DNA of 64,000 nt from JARRNE01 sp963824085 (lineage in GTDB: Bacteria > Pseudomonadota > Gammaproteobacteria > Chromatiales > Chromatiaceae): positions 310,001 to 374,000 of the forward strand of contig CAWGNT010000017.1 in NCBI GenBank assembly GCA_963824085.1, in the 5' to 3' direction. The position numbers and the translations under genes are program-made. The notes under the pieces were generated by a model. The model saw only the letters and a list, made by a program, of their open reading frames with translations. It had not been told where the DNA came from and did no database searches. Positions 24,953-35,563 of the stretch are shown piece by piece; the first letter of the stretch is position 1; the number at the start of each line of letters is the position of its first letter.

Positions 24953-26989
24953 ATGTCAGCAGGTTTGGTGTTTTCCCTGCTCTGCGCCTTAGTGGCGCTC
25001 GGCTATGGGGTCTGGTCCGTCAAATGGATCCTCGCTCAGCCCGACGGGTCTGAGCGCATGCGCGAGATTGCCGCGGCCATTCAGGAGGGGGCCAAGGCGT
25101 ATCTGAACCGTCAGTACACCGCCATCGGTGTGGTGGGCGTCGTGCTCGCCGTCGCCATCTTCATCACCCTGGGGTGGGAGACCGCGGTGGGTTTCGCCGT
25201 GGGCGCCATCCTTTCCGGCGCCGCCGGCTACATCGGCATGAACATCTCGGTGCGCTCGAACGTGCGCACCGCCGAGGCGGCCAAAAACGGCCTGAACGCG
25301 GCGTTGCAGGTCGCCTTCCGCGGCGGCGCCATCACCGGCCTGCTCGTCGTGGGACTGGGTCTCCTCGGCGTGGCGGGCTACTACGCGGTGCTCCACAACA
25401 TGGGCATCCCCGAGAACGAGATCCTGCACGCGCTGGTGGGTCTTGGCTTCGGAGGCTCCCTCATCTCCATCTTCGCCCGACTCGGTGGCGGTATCTTCAC
25501 GAAGGGCGCCGATGTCGGCGCCGACCTCGTGGGCAAGGTAGAGGCCGGTATCCCGGAGGACGACCCGCGCAACCCCGCCGTCATTGCGGACAACGTGGGG
25601 GATAACGTGGGCGATTGTGCGGGCATGGCGGCCGATCTGTTCGAGACCTATGCGGTCACGGTGGTCGCGACCATGCTGCTGGGTTGGCTGGTCCTCAGCT
25701 CCACCGACGCCATCGTCTATCCCCTGGTGTTGGGCGGCGTGTCCATCATTGCATCTGTCATCGGCACCTTCTTCGTCAAGGTCCACGAGCGGGACACCAA
25801 GATCATGAGCGCCCTCTACAAGGGACTCATCGTCGCCGGTGTCCTGGCCGCGATCCTGTTTATCCCGGTCACCCTGCTCTTCACGCCGGAGAGCTACACG
25901 GTCGGAACCGGGTCCGATGCCGTCAGCTACGGGCGCTGGGGCATCTACGGGGCAGCCCTCATCGGTCTCGCCCTGACAGCCGCCATGGTGGTCATAACCG
26001 AGTACTACACCGCTACCGAATACGGCCCAGTGCGGCACATCGCCGAGGCCTCCACCACCGGCCATGCCACGAACATCATCGCCGGCCTGGGTGTGTCAAT
26101 GAAGTCCACGGCTGCGCCTGTGCTGGCGGTTTGCGCCTCCATCTGGGGCGCTTACGAGCTGGCGGGCCTGTACGGCATCGCGGTCGCCGCGACATCCATG
26201 CTCTCCATGACCGGTATCATCGTCGCCCTGGATGCCTACGGACCCATCACCGACAACGCCGGCGGCATCGCAGAGATGGCGGAGCTCGACGAGAAGATCC
26301 GGGGCATCACCGATCCCCTGGACGCCGTGGGCAACACCACGAAGGCGGTGACCAAGGGCTACGCCATCGGCTCGGCGGGTCTGGCGGCCTTGGTGCTCTT
26401 TGCGGACTACACCCACGCCTTGGGTGACCAGGCCCTGAACTTCTCGCTCAACAACCACATGATCATCATAGGGCTCTTTCTCGGCGGCCTGGTGCCCTTC
26501 CTGTTCGCCTCTATGGCGATGGAGGCGGTGGGCCGGGCCGCGGGCGGCATCGTGAACGAGGTGCGCCGGCAGTTTCGCGAGATGCCCGGGATCATGAACC
26601 ACACCCAGAAGCCGGACTACTCCAGGGCGGTAGACATGCTGACGAAGTCCGCCATCAAGGAGATGATCATCCCGTCTCTGCTGCCCGTGCTCGTGCCCGT
26701 CGTCGTCGGGCTAGTGCTCGGCAAGGAGGCGCTGGGCGGACTCTTGATCGGCACCATCGTGACCGGACTCTTCGTCGCCATCTCCATGACCACCGGCGGC
26801 GGCGCCTGGGACAATGCCAAGAAGTACATCGAGGACGGCAACCTCGGCGGCAAGGGCTCTGACGCGCACAAGGCGGCAGTCACGGGAGATACCGTCGGCG
26901 ATCCCTACAAGGACACCGCGGGTCCTGCGGTCAATCCACTGATCAAGATCATCAACATCGTGGCATTGCTGATCGTACCGTTGCTCTAG
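24953..26989 (+). CDS. hppA: Membrane-bound proton-translocating pyrophosphatase
   Basis: A single-chain ion pump with about 16 membrane helices and 678 residues, which couples PPi hydrolysis or synthesis to proton movement. Key motifs are GGGIFTKGADVGADLVGKVE (substrate site), DNVGDNVGDCAGMAADLFE, and the C-terminal GDTVGDPYKDTAGPAVNPLI. The sequence GNTTKAVTKGYAIGSAGL carries Lys where K+-dependent enzymes have Ala (GNTTAA), so this should be the K+-independent, proton-pumping type. An AGGAGAACGAC ribosome site precedes the ATG. Confidence 0.96.
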   Translation: MSAGLVFSLLCALVALGYGVWSVKWILAQPDGSERMREIAAAIQEGAKAYLNRQYTAIGVVGVVLAVAIFITLGWETAVGFAVGAILSGAAGYIGMNISVRSNVRTAEAAKNGLNAALQVAFRGGAITGLLVVGLGLLGVAGYYAVLHNMGIPENEILHALVGLGFGGSLISIFARLGGGIFTKGADVGADLVGKVEAGIPEDDPRNPAVIADNVGDNVGDCAGMAADLFETYAVTVVATMLLGWLVLSSTDAIVYPLVLGGVSIIASVIGTFFVKVHERDTKIMSALYKGLIVAGVLAAILFIPVTLLFTPESYTVGTGSDAVSYGRWGIYGAALIGLALTAAMVVITEYYTATEYGPVRHIAEASTTGHATNIIAGLGVSMKSTAAPVLAVCASIWGAYELAGLYGIAVAATSMLSMTGIIVALDAYGPITDNAGGIAEMAELDEKIRGITDPLDAVGNTTKAVTKGYAIGSAGLAALVLFADYTHALGDQALNFSLNNHMIIIGLFLGGLVPFLFASMAMEAVGRAAGGIVNEVRRQFREMPGIMNHTQKPDYSRAVDMLTKSAIKEMIIPSLLPVLVPVVVGLVLGKEALGGLLIGTIVTGLFVAISMTTGGGAWDNAKKYIEDGNLGGKGSDAHKAAVTGDTVGDPYKDTAGPAVNPLIKIINIVALLIVPLL

Positions 26990-27050
26990 CCCGAAGGGCG
27001 GAACGGCCGAGAAAGGCAAGCTGTCGCCCCGGCTATGACGGGGCGGTGAG

Positions 27051-27075
27051 AAAAAGGCCCGCTTCGGGCCTTTTT
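27051..27075 (+). terminator. Rho-independent terminator after hppA
   Basis: AAAAAGGCCCG (27051-27061), loop CTT, CGGGCCTTTTT (27065-27075). The symmetrical A and T runs could let it work in both directions. Confidence 0.9.
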
Positions 27076-27184
27076 CCGTTTGCGGCTGCTATCATGCCGT
27101 CGTGTTTGCGGTTACGCCTCTGCTCCACTAACGCCGGTCCGCGGGGGCGACGCTGGTCTTGAGTGCCATTTCGGAGGTCGACCT

Positions 27185-27733
27185 ATGGATCTGCACCGAG
27201 TCTCCCGCGGACGAAATGTCCCCAACGAGGTCAACGTCATTATCGAGATCCCGGCAAACTCTGAGCCGGTCAAGTACGAGATGGACAAAGGCACCGGGGC
27301 CATGTTCGTGGATCGATTCATGTCTACGGCGATGCATTACCCGTGCAACTACGGGTACGTCCCCCACACCTTGTCCGCCGACGGCGATCCGGTGGACGTG
27401 CTGGTGGTAACCCCATACCCGCTGATCCCAGGCTCGGTTATCGAGTGTCGGCCGGTAGGGGTACTCAAGATGACGGATGAATCCGGCGACGACGCAAAGG
27501 TCCTCGCAATCCCCATCGACAAGCTCTGCAAGGGCTATCGCAACGTCGACAGCCACCGGGACCTGCCGCAGGACCTACTGGAGAAGATCGCCCACTTCTT
27601 CGAGCACTACAAAGATCTCGACGAGGGCAAGTGGGTTCGAGTTGGCGGCTGGGGCGGTCCCGACGAGGCCAAGCAAGAGATCATGGAGAGCGTGCGGATG
27701 TTCGAGGAGGCGCCGGAGAAGCCGGCGTTTTAG
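27185..27733 (+). CDS. ppa: Soluble inorganic pyrophosphatase (family I)
   Basis: Hydrolyses PPi irreversibly in the cytosol. It has 182 residues. The metal-binding loop is DGDPVDVLVVTPYPL, the glycine-tyrosine segment is MHYPCNYGYVPHTL, and DKLCKGYRNV lies downstream. CGGAGG stands about 10 bases before the ATG at 27185. It is notable that it follows hppA directly, because the two enzymes compete for PPi. Separate transcription is likely, as the hppA terminator lies between them. Confidence 0.95.
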   Translation: MDLHRVSRGRNVPNEVNVIIEIPANSEPVKYEMDKGTGAMFVDRFMSTAMHYPCNYGYVPHTLSADGDPVDVLVVTPYPLIPGSVIECRPVGVLKMTDESGDDAKVLAIPIDKLCKGYRNVDSHRDLPQDLLEKIAHFFEHYKDLDEGKWVRVGGWGGPDEAKQEIMESVRMFEEAPEKPAF

Positions 27734-27802
27734 GGGCCTGCAGTAGGGCCGAAACCCTTTCAAGCTCGTCAGCACTCCGAGGCTGGATGGCTCGTACTCG
27801 AC

Positions 27803-28294
27803 ATGCCAAAGCTCACCCATTTCAACGACGCTGGTGCCGCCCAGATGGTGGACGTGGGGGCCAAGGAGGTGACCCACAGGGTTGCCGTGGCGGAGGGCAG
27901 GATACGGATGTGCCGCGAGACCCTGGCGCTCATCGAGAGCGGTGGTCACAAGAAGGGCGATGTGCTGGCGGTTGCCCGGGTCGCGGGGATCATGGGCGCC
28001 AAGAGGACCGCTGATCTCATCCCGCTCTGCCATCCGCTTGCTTTGACAAAGATCGAGATCGATCTCGCGCCCGAGCCACGAGGGCCTGCAGTACACTGCC
28101 GCACGGTCGTTGAGACCCGCGGCCGCACCGGGGTGGAGATGGAGGCACTGTGCGCGGTCCAGGTGTGCCTTCTCACCATCTACGACATGTGCAAGGCGGT
28201 GGATCGGGCGATGAGCATCGACTCGGTTCGCTTGCTCGAGAAGGCAGGGGGTAAATCCGGCCGATGGGCGCGCGAGCAGTCCACGGCGCAGTGA
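27803..28294 (+). CDS. moaC: Cyclic pyranopterin monophosphate synthase
   Basis: Converts 3',8-cyclo-GTP to cyclic pyranopterin monophosphate in molybdenum cofactor synthesis. The 163 residues contain the family motifs AGIMGAKRTADLIPLCHPLAL, RTGVEMEALCAVQ and YDMCKAVDRAMSI with the conserved catalytic Lys and Asp. Other moa genes are not adjacent. Confidence 0.95.
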   Translation: MPKLTHFNDAGAAQMVDVGAKEVTHRVAVAEGRIRMCRETLALIESGGHKKGDVLAVARVAGIMGAKRTADLIPLCHPLALTKIEIDLAPEPRGPAVHCRTVVETRGRTGVEMEALCAVQVCLLTIYDMCKAVDRAMSIDSVRLLEKAGGKSGRWAREQSTAQ

Positions 28295-28368
28295 AACGGT
28301 TGCCGAAGCTGTGTAGCCGTGACCGGGCGGCCGAGCGATCAGCGGGAAGATAAGCGTTGAGGCGACTG

Positions 28369-28584
28369 ATGGCGAGCTTCGTGGAGCACAAGGTGGGTGC
28401 GGCTAGCGCCTCCATCAGCTTTGAGTCCATGCATTTCCTCAAGGTCTGGCTGGCCAAGCACATCATGGTGAGCGACCAGCGCTATGGGGTGTCCTTCATT
28501 GCCACGGGTGCACGGCCGCGGCTAAACAAGAGGTCCTGGACCGCACGTGTGTGGGGCCATTTGTATCATCAGGCGGCGTTCTAA
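28369..28584 (+). pseudogene. Bacteriohemerythrin remnant (C-terminal part)
   Basis: About 71 residues beginning MASFVEHKVGAASASISFES. The segment MHFLKVWLAKHIMVSDQRYG matches the last helix of bacteriohemerythrins, where HIxxxD supplies two iron ligands. The N-terminal half with the other histidine and glutamate ligands is absent, so it cannot form a normal di-iron site. Upstream sequence to the moaC stop shows no continuation in any frame. It is most likely a decayed gene; a functional short protein is unlikely. Confidence 0.55.
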
Positions 28585-28656
28585 GTTGCGCATGCCGTCT
28601 TCGCATACCTTTCGGCACGTGGTCGGGCCCGAGCAACCGTACTCGGCAGAGCCTCG

Positions 28657-29337
28657 GTGCGACCGGGTTGCGGATGGCTGTACGTTGACAATGCCTTGCA
28701 CCAAGCCTTTCTGGCTCGCTTGAATCCGTTCTACCAACGCGCTCATTTTCTTGCGGCGGCTGCACGGCTTGATCAGGCGCCGCCGGATACCGGGCGGGAG
28801 GTCGCTTTTGCGGGCCGTTCGAACACAGGAAAATCCAGCGCTATCAATGCGTTATGCCATCAGAAGCGGCTCGCGCGCTCCAGCAAGACCCCCGGGCGGA
28901 CGCAGCAGCTAATCTTCTTCCAGCTCGATGACTCGCGCCGTCTCGTGGATCTGCCGGGGTACGGCTACGCGCAGGTCTCCGAGGCGGTCAAGCTCCGGTG
29001 GCAGGGCTTGATGGTGGACTATCTCCAGCGGCGACGCTCACTTGTGGGACTGGTCCTGGTAATGGATGTTCGTCATCCCCTGACGCTGTTCGATGGGCAG
29101 ATGCTGGAGTGGAGTCGGCGCTCGCGCCTGCCCCTGCTCCTTCTCCTCACCAAGTGCGACAAGCTTCGGCGAGGCCCTGCGCGCACGCAGCTCGATCGGG
29201 TGCGACGGGCCATTGCAGGCGAGCCGGGGCGGGTAACGTTGGAGCTCTTTTCGGCCCATGCGCGACAGGGAGTCGAATCGGTACAGGCCCTGCTCGACCG
29301 ATGGCTCGGGGTCGATGAATCCGCCCCCGACACTTGA
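28657..29337 (+). CDS. engB: Ribosome-biogenesis GTPase EngB (YihA/YsxC)
   Basis: GTPase needed for large-subunit assembly. Motifs: G1 FAGRSNTGKSSAINAL, G2 SKTPGRTQQ, G3 LVDLPGYGYA, G4 LLTKCDK. The family N-terminus (NPFYQRAHFLAAAARLDQAPP) begins around residue 22 of the open frame. GTG at 28657 and TTG at 28720 are therefore both possible starts; neither has a clear ribosome site. Total length is 226 or 205 residues. Confidence 0.92.
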   Translation: MRPGCGWLYVDNALHQAFLARLNPFYQRAHFLAAAARLDQAPPDTGREVAFAGRSNTGKSSAINALCHQKRLARSSKTPGRTQQLIFFQLDDSRRLVDLPGYGYAQVSEAVKLRWQGLMVDYLQRRRSLVGLVLVMDVRHPLTLFDGQMLEWSRRSRLPLLLLLTKCDKLRRGPARTQLDRVRRAIAGEPGRVTLELFSAHARQGVESVQALLDRWLGVDESAPDT

Positions 29338-29571
29338 ATCAGGAAGAGAACAAAGCACACGAAGGCGTCGACGGCTCAGCGCTGTTGGCGATTTGCTCCT
29401 TGCCCGAGCTGCGAATGTGGGGTCAGGGTGGCCGGCCGAACACCTTGCGAGTATGTCCATGCACGCGCCAAGGCGGCATTCCTGCCGCCGAGGTTCCGGC
29501 GACCCGTCCCGCCCCTCCATCTCGGGTCGGTTGATCCGAGGGATGGGCGGGATCGGGTTTCTAGCGCCCAG

Positions 29572-30603
29572 TTACCAGGGTTGGTTGTAGGAGCCGCTGG
29601 GTGGCGGCGGACCCTGACGACTGGGTTTGCCGCCGCCATACCAGGGCGCCGCAGGCCCCCTCTCGTACATGGACGGCCCCGCACCCTGTGCGCCATGGCC
29701 GGGCATCATCGCGCCTGGGGGCACGCCGGGACCGCCATAGCCGGGCATCATCGCGTCTGGGGGCACGCCGGGACCGCCATAGCCGGGCATCATCGCGCCT
29801 GGGGGCACGCCGGGACCGCCATAGTTTCCCCCGCAAGGTGCCTCCATGGGCATGGGCGGCGGCATCGGTCGCCCACCCCGGCCAAAGATCGCTTGCGCCG
29901 CCTCCTTCTGCTCGGGCGTCAGACCCTCGACGGTCTTCTTATACGCTTCCCACTTGGCCTTCATGGCTTCTCGCTGCTCCTCGGCCTGCTTCCACGGCGG
30001 TGTCTCCGGCAGCTCGACCCCCTGCTCCTTTGCCCGCTTGCGCAGCTCCTGCCAGCGCTTCTCGCGCATCGCCTCGCGATCTTCGGCCGTCTTGTTCCGC
30101 ATTTTCTCCCATTCGGCACGGCGCTGCTCCGCACTCATCGACGTCCAGGGGGAGGTCATGCTGCTGGGGGGCGTGGGTGGAGTGGGCATCTTCGGCGGCT
30201 CCATCCCGGCCTCCTCCCAGGGCGGGGTCTCCGGGAGCTCGAGACCCACTTCGGCAGCCCGCTGACGCAGATCCTCGTAACGGCGTTTGCGCTCTTTCAT
30301 CATCTCCGCATGCTTCTTTTCCATGCGCTCCATTGCGGCGGCGAGTCCCGCGGGCGGTGGCGGAGGAGCAGCCGCGGCAGGCTCGGCTTGCGTCTTCGAG
30401 GCAGGGCTTTGGGCGGCACCGCCCTCGGCGTCGGTAGGCTCGGCGGGTTGCGTTTCCTCTGTGGTGGACCCTGCCTGTGACGCCGGCCCGACCACGGCGG
30501 TCGGACTCTCATCGGTAACAGGGCCGGCAAACGCGCCTTGGCTCAGGGCCAGGGTCAACGCCGCGGCCGAGGCGACCAAGAGGATCGGTTTCTTCTCTTT
30601 CAT
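29572..30603 (-). CDS. Secreted Pro/Gly-rich repeat protein of unknown function
   Basis: A 343-residue protein with a cleavable signal peptide (MKEKKPILLVASAAALTLAL, ending near FAG at residue 27). A Pro/Ala/Thr-rich linker leads into a charged helical region holding two copies of an 18-residue motif: LRQRAAEVGLELPETPPW (112-129) and LRKRAKEQGVELPETPPW (187-204). Three perfect-length 14-residue repeats YGGPGVPP(G/D)AMMPG follow (261-302), then a Gly/Pro/Tyr tail. One Cys only. AGGAGTGAG precedes the ATG at 30603. No family recognised. The repeats recall structural or coat proteins such as sulfur-globule proteins, but this is speculation. Confidence 0.8.
   Translation of the reverse strand: MKEKKPILLVASAAALTLALSQGAFAGPVTDESPTAVVGPASQAGSTTEETQPAEPTDAEGGAAQSPASKTQAEPAAAAPPPPPAGLAAAMERMEKKHAEMMKERKRRYEDLRQRAAEVGLELPETPPWEEAGMEPPKMPTPPTPPSSMTSPWTSMSAEQRRAEWEKMRNKTAEDREAMREKRWQELRKRAKEQGVELPETPPWKQAEEQREAMKAKWEAYKKTVEGLTPEQKEAAQAIFGRGGRPMPPPMPMEAPCGGNYGGPGVPPGAMMPGYGGPGVPPDAMMPGYGGPGVPPGAMMPGHGAQGAGPSMYERGPAAPWYGGGKPSRQGPPPPSGSYNQPW
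29698..29823 (-). repeat. Three tandem 42-bp coding repeats
   Basis: Codons 261-302 of the secreted repeat protein consist of three nearly identical 42-bp units encoding YGGPGVPP(G/D)AMMPG. They also create arginine-rich open frames on other frames, which are artefacts. Confidence 0.9.
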
Positions 30604-30887
30604 GGACTCACTCCTGTGGTTGTTGCGAGGGGAATTATCCGTTGTGAATCGCCGGCTACCGCCAATTGCGCCCCCTGGGCAAAGCGCGTCTGCCCTCCGA
30701 TCCGGACGCGAACGGGCTAAGTTCCATGGCGCGAAGCCCCGAATGAGCAGGCGCGAGTCTACCAAGGAACGGACCAGGTCGATTCTAGGCGCCAAGCTTA
30801 ACTGATAGACCCCGGGTTGGGACATAGCGAGGTTGGACACCTTGATAAACAGAGCGTACACGGCTTCTTCGCTTCTTGCCGGAGGTG

Positions 30888-30980
30888 CCGGGTTGCGCCC
30901 GTTGAGGGTGTCGGCAGCAGCGAGGCTGTCGTCAAGCCTTCAGGGCGAGCTCACGGCGTCCCCGGGCGGGAGCAACCCGG
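30888..30980 (+). repeat. Palindromic dispersed element, copy B
   Basis: Core bounded by CCGGGTTGCG and AGCAACCCGG, with the inner block TCGGCAGCAGCGAGGCTGTC continuing into GTCAAGCCTTCAGGG and ACGGCGTCCCC. Similarity to copy C extends further: about 30 bases to the left (ACACGGCTTCTTCGCTTCTTG) and about 15 to the right. It lies in the 694-base gap 30604-31297 between the divergent secreted repeat protein and the TerB gene. The rest of that gap shows no gene. Confidence 0.8.
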
Positions 30981-31297
30981 GCCCCAGGAATACGAAAACC
31001 CAAATGCGAGCGGTGTAGTCGCGGGGGAGCCAAGAAGGCGGACAGGCGATGCTGTGCTTGAGCGGGCCAAATGGTTCGTCTTCCCTTGTCGATGCTGGGC
31101 GACAAAGCCAGGCAGATGCCGACAGACTTCGGATTTCCGCTCCATTGGCCAAAGCTGAGATAAACTATGGAATTGGCAGCTCGGGAGACGTGCGTTTGTG
31201 TGCCATATTCGTAACTGGCGGCTGATTTTGGTGACCGTCTCTGGAGTCAGTGGCGTATGTCTCCACGACCGTCCTCTGTAGTCGAAAATCTGGGAAG

Positions 31298-31780
31298 ATG
31301 CCGGATTTCCTCCAGTCGCTGAGCGAGCTCTATCAGGCTCAGCTCCAGCGGTACCGAAACCGCCCGTTTCTGCGGGCCGCCATGGCGGCCTGTGCATTGG
31401 TCTCCGTCGCGAGCGGCTCCGTTTCTTTCCGTCACCGCGTGCGTGTCGATCGTCTCATGGATACTCTCGATGCCTTGAGGGTATTCGACCCCCATGAGGG
31501 CGTGGAGCTGTTCAATCAGTTCGTGGACGCCCTCAAGGCTGACCCGGAAGCCGGTCATCGCCATGCATTGGAGGTAGTTGCGGACGAGGTCGCCCACGAG
31601 CCCGAGAAGGCACGTCTGCTGGGGCGGATCTGTCTCGCGGTGAGCCAGCGCGACGGGGTGATTCCTGCGGCGGAGTGGCGCGAGGTCGCGTCCCTGTGCC
31701 AGTGCCTCGGTGTCGCGCCGACGACCTGCGGATTGGACGAGATCGTTACTTCCGCTGGTGAGTGCGGAGACGGCGGCTAG
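31298..31780 (+). CDS. TerB-domain protein
   Basis: A 160-residue helical protein. A short basic N-terminus with one hydrophobic stretch (PFLRAAMAACALVSVASG) leads into a TerB/DjlA-like domain: VDRLMDTLDALRVFDPHEGVELFNQF, then ADEVAHEPEKARLLGRICLAVSQRDGVIPAAEW. The DG.I...E pattern of TerB is present. TerB domains occur in tellurite-resistance and membrane-stress proteins; no other ter gene is near, so the role is open. The ATG at 31298 is preceded by GGGAAG; the frame is open from 31250. Confidence 0.72.
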   Translation: MPDFLQSLSELYQAQLQRYRNRPFLRAAMAACALVSVASGSVSFRHRVRVDRLMDTLDALRVFDPHEGVELFNQFVDALKADPEAGHRHALEVVADEVAHEPEKARLLGRICLAVSQRDGVIPAAEWREVASLCQCLGVAPTTCGLDEIVTSAGECGDGG

Positions 31781-31888
31781 CTTGCGGGGGTCGCGGACTC
31801 GTGACTTGCCGCACCGGACGCTCGGCCACAGTCGGACCGTGGAGATCGGGAGCGAGTCGGCCACTAAAGGTCCGATAGGGAGGGGCGC

Positions 31889-33382
31889 GTGCGAGTATCC
31901 ATCGCCAAGCTGATGGCGGAGAGTGGGGTCAAGTTCGGCACCAGCGGGGCTCGCGGCCTGGTTGACGACATGACCGACCGCGTGTGCTATGCGTACACCT
32001 TGGGTTTCACGCAGCACCTCCTTGAGCGGGGCATCGTGTCGGTCGGAACACAGGTGGGGCTGGCCGGAGATTTGCGCGCGAGCACCGGTCGCATCATGGA
32101 CGCCTGTTCACAGGCATTGCGCGACTGTGACCTGCGTCCACGTAATCTTGGCCGTATCCCGAGCCCGGCGCTTGCCGCCTTCGGGATCGCTGGTGGCATC
32201 CCTAGCATGATGGTGACGGGGAGTCATATCCCGGACGACCGCAACGGAATCAAGTTCAACCTGCCGACGGGGGAGATCCTCAAGGAGGACGAGGAGGCTA
32301 TCCGCGCTCAGGAGGTTACGCTCCGCGAGGATCTGTTCGACGCGACCGGCGCCTTCGTCGCCAAGACGGGCTCACCTCTGCCACCGCAGGACGCCGCCGC
32401 GTTCGACGCCTACGTGAACCGGTATCTAGCGTTCTTCCCTTCGCATTGCCTCTCGGGGCTGCGCGTGGGGCTCTACGAGCACTCCAGCGTTGCGCGTGAT
32501 TCCCTTCATGCGGTCCTTGCGGGCTTGGGCGCCGAGGTGGTTCGGCTCGGCTTCTCTGCTGCCTTTGTCCCCGTGGACACGGAGGCCATTCGCCCGGAGG
32601 ACGTGGCGCTCGCACGCCGTTGGTGCGCCGACGGTGGGCTCGACGCGTTGGTCTCGGCCGATGGCGACGGGGACCGGCCCCTCGTGGCGGACGAGAGGGG
32701 CGAGTGGCTGCGCGGGGACGTCGTGGGGATACTGTGCGCGCGCAGTCTCGGTGCTCAGGGGGTGGTGACGCCTGTGAGCAGCAATACGGCGGTGGAGAAA
32801 TGCGGATGGTTCGGCGAGGTGCTGCGCACTCGTATCGGGTCTCCCTTCGTCATCGTCGGCATGCAGAGGCTACTGGCGCGCGGGGTCGCCCCGGTCGTCG
32901 GCTACGAGGCAAACGGAGGCTTTCTCCTCGCCTCTCACATCGAGCAGGACGGCCGGCAGCTGGCGGCACTGCCGACACGCGATGCGGTAATCGTGGCGGT
33001 CTGCGTCCTGCGCATGGCCCGGGAGCAAAGGCTGTCCGTCTCGCGACTTGCGGCGCACCTTCCCCGGCGCTACACCGCCAGCGACCGCATCAAGGATTTT
33101 CCCAGCGATCTCAGTCACGCGCAGCTCGGTGTACTCGCGACCGGTGATCTCGTGCGGGACAAGGTCGCCGTGGGGGAGGTCTTCGGGGGCGCCTTCGGCG
33201 AGGTCGTTGGGCTCGACACCACCGACGGCCTGCGGATGACCTTCGCGAGCGGCGAGATCGCTCACCTGCGGCCGTCCGGCAACGCCCCGGAGCTGCGTGC
33301 CTATACGGAGGCGGAAACCCCGGAGCGGGCGACGGAAATGAACCGGATCTGCATGGAGATCCTGGCCGACTGGCGCGCGTGA
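31889..33382 (+). CDS. Phosphohexomutase (phosphomannomutase/phosphoglucomutase family)
   Basis: Alpha-D-phosphohexomutase of 497 residues that interconverts sugar 1- and 6-phosphates, feeding polysaccharide or LPS synthesis. The phosphoserine loop is MMVTGSHIPDDRNGIKF, the magnesium site is DALVSADGDGDRPL, the sugar loop is YEANGGFLLAS and the phosphate site is RPSGNAPELRAY. The start is GTG at 31889 after GGGAGGGG; an ATG at 31910 is an alternative. The sequence alone does not say which sugar is preferred. Confidence 0.87.
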   Translation: MRVSIAKLMAESGVKFGTSGARGLVDDMTDRVCYAYTLGFTQHLLERGIVSVGTQVGLAGDLRASTGRIMDACSQALRDCDLRPRNLGRIPSPALAAFGIAGGIPSMMVTGSHIPDDRNGIKFNLPTGEILKEDEEAIRAQEVTLREDLFDATGAFVAKTGSPLPPQDAAAFDAYVNRYLAFFPSHCLSGLRVGLYEHSSVARDSLHAVLAGLGAEVVRLGFSAAFVPVDTEAIRPEDVALARRWCADGGLDALVSADGDGDRPLVADERGEWLRGDVVGILCARSLGAQGVVTPVSSNTAVEKCGWFGEVLRTRIGSPFVIVGMQRLLARGVAPVVGYEANGGFLLASHIEQDGRQLAALPTRDAVIVAVCVLRMAREQRLSVSRLAAHLPRRYTASDRIKDFPSDLSHAQLGVLATGDLVRDKVAVGEVFGGAFGEVVGLDTTDGLRMTFASGEIAHLRPSGNAPELRAYTEAETPERATEMNRICMEILADWRA

Positions 33383-33545
33383 CGGGGCCTGGCCGGCTGG
33401 GCTAGTACAGCCGCGCCGCAATCCCGTCAACTACACGATTGTCGGTTCTCCGGAGTTGGGTTACTGGCGTCTGCGGGCGCCGTGAATATGTCCGCTCGTT
33501 CCAGGCGTCGGCGCCGTCGATCCTTCGGTGATTAGCGCACGGGCA

Positions 33546-35290
<1,745 letters not shown>

Positions 35291-35294
<4 letters not shown>

Positions 35295-35560
35295 TCCGAC
35301 TCCCCGAAACGGTTGGCTATGAGATGCTCGAGGGCCGCTGCGGCGGCCTCTTCGTCTTCCCCCTCGATGAGAAGAGTAACGCGTGTGCCCTGGGCAGCCG
35401 CCAGCATCATCACCCCCATGATGCTCTTGCCGTTGACCCGTTGCCCCATCCGTTCCACTTGGATGTGGCTGGCAAAGCCGCTGGCGCAGGTGACGAACTT
35501 GGCGGCGGCGCGGGCGTGAAGCCCAAGCTTGTTGACGATCTCGATTTCTCTCCGTATCAC
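35291..35560 (-). CDS. ptsH: HPr-family phosphocarrier protein
   Basis: An 89-residue HPr (NPr-like). The phosphorylated His is in NKLGLHARAAAKF, and the regulatory Ser in NGKSIMGVMML is the likely target of the HPr kinase encoded at 36.9 kb. The start is GTG at 35560. The stop overlaps the ptsI ATG by 4 bases. It lies just after the EIIA(Man)-like gene in the same operon. Confidence 0.94.
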
Positions 35561-35563
35561 CCT

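Noticed and set aside
29561..29836. Arginine-rich repeat frame (WRSRRAPRRDDAR units)
   Set aside because: It is the same DNA as the tandem repeats of the secreted protein read in another frame.
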